64,000 bases of DNA from Streptomyces sp. MspMP-M5. Lineage in GTDB: Bacteria > Actinomycetota > Actinomycetes > Streptomycetales > Streptomycetaceae. The notes below the pieces were generated by a model. The model was not told the DNA's origin and ran no database searches. It saw only the letters and a list, made by a program, of their open reading frames with translations. Shown here piece after piece: positions 58,698 through 64,000 of the stretch (the first letter of the stretch is position 1; each line of letters starts with the position of its first letter). Both the position numbers and the translations under genes were made by a program. The stretch lies in assembly GCF_000373585.1 (NCBI RefSeq), contig NZ_KB891929.1, positions 124,001 to 188,000 on the forward strand. Reading direction: 5' to 3'.

Positions 58698-60371
58698 TCA
58701 CACGTTTGGGGGCGACCCGTCGAAGGGGCGTCCGAGGATGCCGGGGCGACGCTGCCAGGGGTGGGGGCCGCCGGGCGGGCGGTAGTCCACGCCGAGGGCG
58801 TCGAGGCGGGCGTAGTGGTCGGTCATCCGTCGGATGAAGTCCTGGTAGTCGCGGGCGGACGGGGCGGGCAGCCGGGACCAGGCGACCTCGGCGAACGCGG
58901 CCAGCCGCGGGAAGACCTGGTAGTCGAGGCGCTGCGGGCTGTCCATGACCTCGGTCCAGGCGTTGGCCTGGGTGCCGAGGACCCGCGCGGCCTGTTCGCC
59001 CGTCAGCTCCGGTGGCACCGGCTCGAAGCGGTAGACGTCCTCCAGGGTCCGTACGTAGCCGATCGGCACCGGCTCGTCCGGGGAGGGGTCCTGACGGTGG
59101 TCCAGGTAGACCTGCTGCTCGGGGCACATGACGACGTCGTGGCCGGCCTTGGCCGCGGCGATCCCGCCCGCGTAGCCGCGCCAGGAGGAGACCGTCGCGC
59201 CCTCGGCCAGGCCCCCTTCGAGGATCTCGTCCCAGCCGACGAGCCGCCGGCCGCGGGCGGTGAGCCAGCGGTCGAAATGCCGGATGAACCAGCTCTGCAG
59301 GCCGTCCTCGCCGTCCAGGCCCAGCGCCGCGATCCGGTCCTGGGCGGTGGGCGAGGCCCGCCACTGGTCCTTGGGGCACTCGTCGCCGCCGAGGTGCACG
59401 AACGTCGACGGGAAGAGTTCGAGGACCTCCTCCAGTACGTGCTCGTAGAAGCGCAGGGTGTTGTCGGTGGGTGCCAGTACGTTGGGGTTGACGCCCCAGG
59501 TGTCCCAGACCTTCAGGGAGGTGGTGTCGATGACGTCGGTGTTGCCCAGTTCCGGGTATGCCGCGATGGCGGCCTGGGAGTGGCCGGGGATATCGATTTC
59601 GGGGACGACGGTGATCCGCCGCTCGGCGGCGTAGGCGACGATCTCGCGGAGGTCGTCCTGGGTGTAGTGGCCGCCGTGCGGGCGCGGGTCCCACAGCGGC
59701 GAGTCGCGGTGGCCGAGCCGGGTGCGCTCGCGCCAGGCGCCGGTCGCGGTCAGCCGCGGGTACCGCCTGATCTCGATCCGCCAGCCCTGGTCGTCGGTGA
59801 GGTGGAGGTGCAGGACGTTCAGTTTGTGGGCGGCCATCAGGTCGAGGTAGCGCAGCACCCCGTCCTTGGGGAGGAAGTGCCGGGCGACGTCCAGCATCAG
59901 GCCGCGCCAGCGGAAGCGCGGGGCGTCCTCGACGGTCTGCTCGGGCAGGCCCGGTGTGTGCCGCGGGGCGAGCGGGGCGCGCCGGAAGGCGGCGGGCCCG
60001 AGGAGCTGACGGAGCGTCTGGGCGCCCCAGAAGACGCCGGCCGGGCCGCCGCCGGTGAGGCGCACGCCCCAGCGGGCGTCGGCGTCGAGCCGGTAGCCCT
60101 CCTCGGGGAGGGCCGGGTCGAGGGCGAGCGCCAGGGTGTCCGGTGCGTCGGCGGAGCCGGGCGGCAGCGGCAGGGCGAAGGCGGCGCCGAGCGTGGCGCG
60201 CAGCCAGCGTGCGGTGTCCTCGGTGCCGGGGGCGGCGGCCAGCGCGGTCTGCGCGCCGAGCCGTACGGTCCGGGGGCCGGCGCCGGCGTCGCCCAGGTCG
60301 CGGCTGAGCGGGGCCGGGATCAGACCGGTGGGGGGTGCGGTGTCCAGATCTGTCACGACGTCAGTCTTCAC
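58698..60371 (-). CDS. Beta-N-acetylhexosaminidase (GH20)
   Basis: A 557-residue family 20 glycosidase. An N-terminal GH20b-like domain precedes the barrel, which starts at RFRWRGLMLDVARHFLPKD. The catalytic Asp-Glu pair is in TFVHLGGDECPKDQW, and EIDIPGHSQAAIAAYPEL and the C-terminal QANAWTEVMDSP complete the site. No signal peptide is seen, so it is probably cytoplasmic, releasing GlcNAc from chitobiose or cell-wall fragments. ATG 60371 or GTG 60356 as start. Confidence 0.93.
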   Translation of the reverse strand: MKTDVVTDLDTAPPTGLIPAPLSRDLGDAGAGPRTVRLGAQTALAAAPGTEDTARWLRATLGAAFALPLPPGSADAPDTLALALDPALPEEGYRLDADARWGVRLTGGGPAGVFWGAQTLRQLLGPAAFRRAPLAPRHTPGLPEQTVEDAPRFRWRGLMLDVARHFLPKDGVLRYLDLMAAHKLNVLHLHLTDDQGWRIEIRRYPRLTATGAWRERTRLGHRDSPLWDPRPHGGHYTQDDLREIVAYAAERRITVVPEIDIPGHSQAAIAAYPELGNTDVIDTTSLKVWDTWGVNPNVLAPTDNTLRFYEHVLEEVLELFPSTFVHLGGDECPKDQWRASPTAQDRIAALGLDGEDGLQSWFIRHFDRWLTARGRRLVGWDEILEGGLAEGATVSSWRGYAGGIAAAKAGHDVVMCPEQQVYLDHRQDPSPDEPVPIGYVRTLEDVYRFEPVPPELTGEQAARVLGTQANAWTEVMDSPQRLDYQVFPRLAAFAEVAWSRLPAPSARDYQDFIRRMTDHYARLDALGVDYRPPGGPHPWQRRPGILGRPFDGSPPNV

Positions 60372-60561
60372 CGCCTCGCCGCGCGGAGAAACCCGCGCCG
60401 GACGGCCCGCGCCGGCGACGGCGTGCCCGGGGCCGGGGCGGCGGAGGTGCCGGGTACGGCGACGGGCCCGGGCCCACGAGGGGGCCGGGCCCGTGCGGAC
60501 CTCGCGCGCGGGGCAGCGGGCCGGGGCGCCGCGCCTCCTGGGCGCGCGCCGCGGCCGGCGG

Positions 60562-60846
60562 TTACTTCTTGCCGCCGTCCTTGTCCTTGTCGCCGCCGGC
60601 GCCCATGGATTCGAAGATCTCCTTGCACAGCGGACAGACCGGGTACTTCTTCGGGTCGCGGCCCGGGACCCAGACCTTGCCGCAGAGCGCCACGACGGGG
60701 GTGCCGTCGAGCGCGCTCGCCATGATCTTGTCCTTCTGGACGTAGTGGGCGAAGCGCTCGTGGTCGCCGTCGCCGTGCGACACCTGCGGTGTCGGCTCTA
60801 CGAGGGTCCCCGTACCTGCCCCGCGCTCGGGCTCAAGAGTGCTCAT
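60562..60846 (-). CDS. DUF3039 family protein
   Basis: A 94-residue protein conserved in actinobacteria. ERFAHYVQKDKIMASALDG, then VVALCGKVWVPGRDPKKYPVCPLC holds three Cys that could bind zinc. The C-terminus is Lys/Asp-rich. It starts inside the end of the MFS gene (14-bp overlap, same strand), so translation is coupled. Function unknown. Confidence 0.85.
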   Translation of the reverse strand: MSTLEPERGAGTGTLVEPTPQVSHGDGDHERFAHYVQKDKIMASALDGTPVVALCGKVWVPGRDPKKYPVCPLCKEIFESMGAGGDKDKDGGKK

Positions 60847-62023
60847 AAGTGCCAAGGGTACTCACGCGCGGCGCGGGCCGGGAGCGTCGGCCCGCCGCCA
60901 GATGCACCAGCAGTCCCAGGGCCGCGACCCCGGCCGCCGCCCAGGGGAGCGCCGCCGGCGACAGCCCCGCCGCCAGGGCCAGCCCGCCGAGCGCCGAGCC
61001 GACCGCGCTGCCCAGATAGAGCGCCGAGTTGTTCAGCGCGAGGGCGACGGTGCCGCGCTGCCCGCTCACCTGGAGCAGCCGGTGCTGCTGCGGCACCTGG
61101 AACGCCCAGCCCGCCGCGCCCCAGGCCAGCAGCGCGACCACCGCACCGGGCAACGCCACCGCCGCCAGGGTCGGCAGCAGGGCCTGCGCCGCGGTGACCA
61201 CCAGCAGCACCCCGCCGGCCAGCAGCCGTACCCGCCCGGTGCGGTCCACCAGCGGCCCGGCCAGCACGCTCCCCAGGACGCCGCCGGCGCCCCAGGCCCA
61301 CAGGTAGGGGGCGACCTCGTGGACGCCGCCGGCCGCGGCCAGCACCGGTGCGAGATAGGTGTAGAGGCCGAGGCTGGCCACCGCGGCGAGGAAGGAGACG
61401 GTGACGACGGGCGCCACCCGGCGGTCGGCGACGGCGGCCAGCCGGGCCCGTACGGGGACGGCGGGCTCCGCCGGCACCGGCGGCAGCAGCGCCGCCAGGC
61501 CGCCGAGCGCGACCGCGCCCAGCGCGGTGACCAGCCAGAGCGTGGCCCGCCAGCCGGTGTGCTCGGCCAGCAGTACCCCGATGGGCACGCCCAGCACGGT
61601 GCCCGCGCTCATCCCGCCCATGACGAGCGCCAGCGCCCGGCCGCGCTTCTCGGCGGGGACGAGCGCCGCGGCGGCCGCGGTGGACAGCGCGGAGTAGACC
61701 CCGGCGCCGGCGCCCGCGACGGCCCGGGCGGCCAGCAGCAGGCCGAGTGACGGGGCCAGCGCGGTCAGGCCGTTGCCGAGGGTGAAGACGGCCAGCGCGG
61801 CCAGGATCAGCAGCCGGGGCCGCACCCCGGAGAGCAGTCCGGCGACCAGTGGCGCGGCGATCGCGTAGGCCAGGGTGAAGACCGTCACCAGCTGGCCGGC
61901 GAGGGACACCCGGGTGCCCACGTCGGCGGCGATGACCGGTAGCAGTCCCGCCATCACGTACGCGTCCAGGCCGAGGGTGAAGGCCCCCAGCGTCAGCAGC
62001 AAGATCTTGCGCACCGCGCTCAT
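60833..62023 (-). CDS. MFS transporter, DHA1 family
   Basis: A 396-residue 12-helix exporter of the Cmx/AraJ type: LTLGAFTLGLDAYVMAGLLP (helix 1 with the Asp typical of drug-proton antiporters), AGLLSGVRPRLLIL (motif A variant) and VMGGMSAGTVLGVPIGVLL (motif C). GGGGAG directly precedes ATG 62023. A LysR regulator is divergent, 124 bp away, and probably controls it. Substrate unknown. Confidence 0.9.
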   Translation of the reverse strand: MSAVRKILLLTLGAFTLGLDAYVMAGLLPVIAADVGTRVSLAGQLVTVFTLAYAIAAPLVAGLLSGVRPRLLILAALAVFTLGNGLTALAPSLGLLLAARAVAGAGAGVYSALSTAAAAALVPAEKRGRALALVMGGMSAGTVLGVPIGVLLAEHTGWRATLWLVTALGAVALGGLAALLPPVPAEPAVPVRARLAAVADRRVAPVVTVSFLAAVASLGLYTYLAPVLAAAGGVHEVAPYLWAWGAGGVLGSVLAGPLVDRTGRVRLLAGGVLLVVTAAQALLPTLAAVALPGAVVALLAWGAAGWAFQVPQQHRLLQVSGQRGTVALALNNSALYLGSAVGSALGGLALAAGLSPAALPWAAAGVAALGLLVHLAAGRRSRPAPRVSTLGTYEHS

Positions 62024-62147
62024 CTCCCCTGGTGGTCCGGCGGGCCGGGGACCTTCCCCGGCCCGGGGCGGACCGCTCGCGGGGAAACGTAGGCAGTCTC
62101 CGGATGGCCGGGGAAATGCCCGCACGGAGCACTTATGCTGGGGCGGC

Positions 62148-63116
62148 ATGAATGGTCTCCGCGGTATCCAGGACGGCGCCGGCACCGCGGCGGGGCCGGC
62201 TCACGACGACATCGGCGAGCCCGCCCCCGGCACCGACGACCGGATCACCGACCCGGCCCTCGACGGGGTCGAACTGCGGCATCTGCGGGGCTTCCTGGCC
62301 GTCGCGGAGGAGCGCAGCTTCACCCACGCCGCGGACCGGCTGCGGATCGGCCAGCCCGCGCTGACCCGGGCCGTCCGGGCCCTGGAGACCGCGCTCGGCG
62401 TACGGCTGCTGGACCGGACCACCCGCCGGGTCGCCCTGACCGACGCCGGCCGCCGCCTCTACGCCGACCTCGCACCGCTGCTGCCCCGGCTCGCCGCCGC
62501 GCTGCGCTCCCCCACCGGGCCGGCGGTGCTGCGGCTGGGCTTCACCTCGCTGCTGCCCGCCGCCTGCCGCGCGCTGATCGCCCGCTTCGAGGCGGAGACC
62601 GGGGCCGGTGTCCGCCTCGTCCGCCGGGACTCCCCGCTGGCCGGACTGGAGACCGGGGAGTCGGACGTGGTGGTGCTCCGCGGCGAGGTGCCGCGGGACG
62701 CCGGGCTGCGCACCGCGCTCCTGCTGCGGGAGCCACGGGTGGCCGCCGTGCCGCGGGCCGCCGCCCCGGGGAGCCTGGCCCGCCGGCGGGTGCTGGACTG
62801 GGCCGAGCTGGCGGAGCTGCCGCTGGTGGTCAACACCGTCACCGGCACCACCCGGCCCGAGCTGTGGCCGGCCGAGCGGCGCCCTCAACTCGCCTGCACC
62901 GCGGACAACTTCGACGAGTGGCTGGAGGCCGTGGCGGCCGGGCACGGGATCGGGGTGGCCCCGGAGGGCGTGGCCGAACGGCACCCGCACCCCGGGATCC
63001 GCTACGTCCGGCTGAAGAACACGCCGCCGGTGCCGGTGCGGCTCGCCCTGCCGGCCCGGGACGCCCACCCGCTGGCCGAGCGCTTCTTCACCCTGGGCGG
63101 AGCGCACCGGCGCTGA
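62148..63116 (+). CDS. LysR-family regulator
   Basis: A 322-residue LTTR with an unusual ~40-residue Gly/Asp-rich N-terminal extension before the HTH (LRHLRGFLAVAEERSFTHAA to PALTRAVRALE). The effector-binding domain begins near residue 130 (LRLGFTSLLPAACRALIARF). It is divergent from the MFS exporter, the classic regulator-target pair. The start may be further in; ATG 62148 is the first after the spacer. Confidence 0.9.
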   Translation: MNGLRGIQDGAGTAAGPAHDDIGEPAPGTDDRITDPALDGVELRHLRGFLAVAEERSFTHAADRLRIGQPALTRAVRALETALGVRLLDRTTRRVALTDAGRRLYADLAPLLPRLAAALRSPTGPAVLRLGFTSLLPAACRALIARFEAETGAGVRLVRRDSPLAGLETGESDVVVLRGEVPRDAGLRTALLLREPRVAAVPRAAAPGSLARRRVLDWAELAELPLVVNTVTGTTRPELWPAERRPQLACTADNFDEWLEAVAAGHGIGVAPEGVAERHPHPGIRYVRLKNTPPVPVRLALPARDAHPLAERFFTLGGAHRR

Positions 63117-63161
63117 CGGCCACCTGGCCCGCCCGGCGGCACCGCGGCAGCCCGGCCCGCT

Positions 63162-63845
63162 CTACGAGGCCACCGCCGGCACCGCGTCCCGCTCCCCCGC
63201 CGTCAGCCCCAGCTCCGCGGCGAACGCCAGCGCGGCCTCCGGGCGGACCTCGTACCAGCAGTCCGGGCCGCAGACCGCGTCCAGCAGCGCGGAGACGTCC
63301 GCCGCGCGGACCGTGCGGGCCGCGGCGGCCGCGATGAACGCGCGGACCGTCTCCGCGGGGTGCACATCGGTCTCGGTGAGGGCCACCAGATGCCCGGTGA
63401 TCTCCTCCACCGCCGCGTCACCGGGCGCCGCCCAGCCCATCGCCGTCTCCAGGCCGTCGTCCGGCATCGCCGCGGGATACGGGGCACGGGCCCAGGCGCC
63501 GTCCTCGTACCAGTAGGCGAAGCCGAGGAGGTTGCCCCGGGCGTCGTCGCGCAGTTGCTCCCAGGGCAGCCACGCGGGGCCGCCGGCCAGGAAGTCGATC
63601 TGCCGGTCGCCGCTGTGGGTGTAGCTGCCGTCGGAGTCCTGGCCGCAGAGCAGGGCGCGGCCGCCGTCGTAGAGCCCGAGCCGCCACCAGTACGCGCCGC
63701 CGGAGTTCCAGCAGGCCAGGCCGTCCGGGCCGAAGGAGTACTCGTCGCCGTCGCTCATGGCCGCGGCCACCACCGCCAGGGTCGCGGCCCGCGCCCACAC
63801 CTGCTCCGGATCGTCCAGGTCCCCGGGCACGCTCGGCCTGTGCAT
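63162..63845 (-). CDS. Uncharacterised actinobacterial protein
   Basis: A 227-residue soluble acidic protein. An aromatic-rich centre (CWNSGGAYWWRLGLYDGGRA, then LLGFAYWYEDGAWA) and a helical C-terminus (AETVRAFIAAAAARTVRAADV). No family recognised. The start at 63845 lies after a region with likely promoter elements (63890-63960). It is convergent with the LysR gene. Confidence 0.7.
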   Translation of the reverse strand: MHRPSVPGDLDDPEQVWARAATLAVVAAAMSDGDEYSFGPDGLACWNSGGAYWWRLGLYDGGRALLCGQDSDGSYTHSGDRQIDFLAGGPAWLPWEQLRDDARGNLLGFAYWYEDGAWARAPYPAAMPDDGLETAMGWAAPGDAAVEEITGHLVALTETDVHPAETVRAFIAAAAARTVRAADVSALLDAVCGPDCWYEVRPEAALAFAAELGLTAGERDAVPAVAS

Positions 63846-64000
63846 GGTGCTCTCCCCCGCTCCGTTCGACGCGGCCGCGCCCGTGCGACCGCGCAGCGTT
63901 CCTGGCACTGCGAACGATAGCGACGGGGTCCGACAACGCCCCATGACGAAGCCGTCACAAAGTGCCCGGCGCGCGCCCGGGCGCACCACCCGGCGCGCAG

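Noticed and set aside
57568..59694. A 5' extension of the 2Fe-2S subunit frame to over 1,400 codons
   Set aside because: It runs through the FAD subunit and hexosaminidase genes in a wrong frame. The GTG at 57567, overlapping the FAD-subunit stop, is the natural start.

Overview
The window is high-GC chromosomal DNA from a Streptomyces species or a close relative. The evidence is strong third-position GC bias, GTG starts with overlapping ATGA/GTGA junctions, an SsgA-family sporulation gene, CysO/CysM/Mec cysteine biosynthesis genes, a GlcNAc-type PTS permease and many families typical of Streptomyces. From memory, the gene order of the first ~18 kb resembles the nagE2-to-ssgG region of S. coelicolor; this was not searched.

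Layout. 1-9.4 kb: 3' end of a GlcNAc PTS permease, an MBL-fold hydrolase, a sulfur-carrier cysteine pathway (JAMM protease, small Cys-rich leader peptide, CysO-like carrier, CysM), an amino-acid permease, DUF2017 and clpS, then pncB and a nicotinamidase (NAD salvage). 9.4-20.7 kb: a secreted M6 protease, two RDD membrane proteins, ssgG, a disulfide flavoprotein reductase, an L7/L12-CTD mini-protein, a three-repeat unknown protein and a VOC protein. 20.8-35 kb: a GlcD-like oxidase, hppD with a divergent Lrp regulator, a four-gene osmoprotectant ABC operon, a Lon-like protease, an IclR regulator, a DEAH helicase, an MFS exporter and an alpha/beta hydrolase with an Asp nucleophile. After the element, 53-64 kb: a three-subunit xanthine-dehydrogenase-like operon whose large subunit lacks usual active-site motifs, a GH20 hexosaminidase, DUF3039, an MFS transporter with a divergent LysR regulator, and an unknown protein.

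The accessory region is an actinomycete integrative and conjugative element (AICE) of 17,406 bp in a tRNA-Cys gene, bounded by a 44-bp direct repeat (35104-35147 and 52510-52553). It carries int, xis, a split replication pair (SF3-like ATPase plus archaeo-eukaryotic-type primase-polymerase), an FtsK-type Tra translocase, Spd-like membrane genes in overlapping ATGA pairs, an XRE/TPR regulator, and a single GntR-NUDIX protein that looks like a fusion of the pSAM2 KorSA and Pif functions. Its cargo holds a TIR protein, a divergent Pycsar-TM-like membrane protein and an MrcB-type restriction protein, so anti-phage defence is the likely role.

The most unusual signals lie in the element's non-coding DNA. 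Four hairpins carry an identical 20-nt loop on co-varying stems and sit 35-40 nt upstream of four start codons (int, primase-polymerase and two others). A GTGACGCAG iteron cluster lies between xis and rep. Six GGGGAGGC octamers follow tra and may be its clt. Two perfect 14-bp palindromes lie at the control region, and a related site lies before the GntR-NUDIX gene. A tRNA T-arm-like structured RNA lies upstream of the transfer operon.
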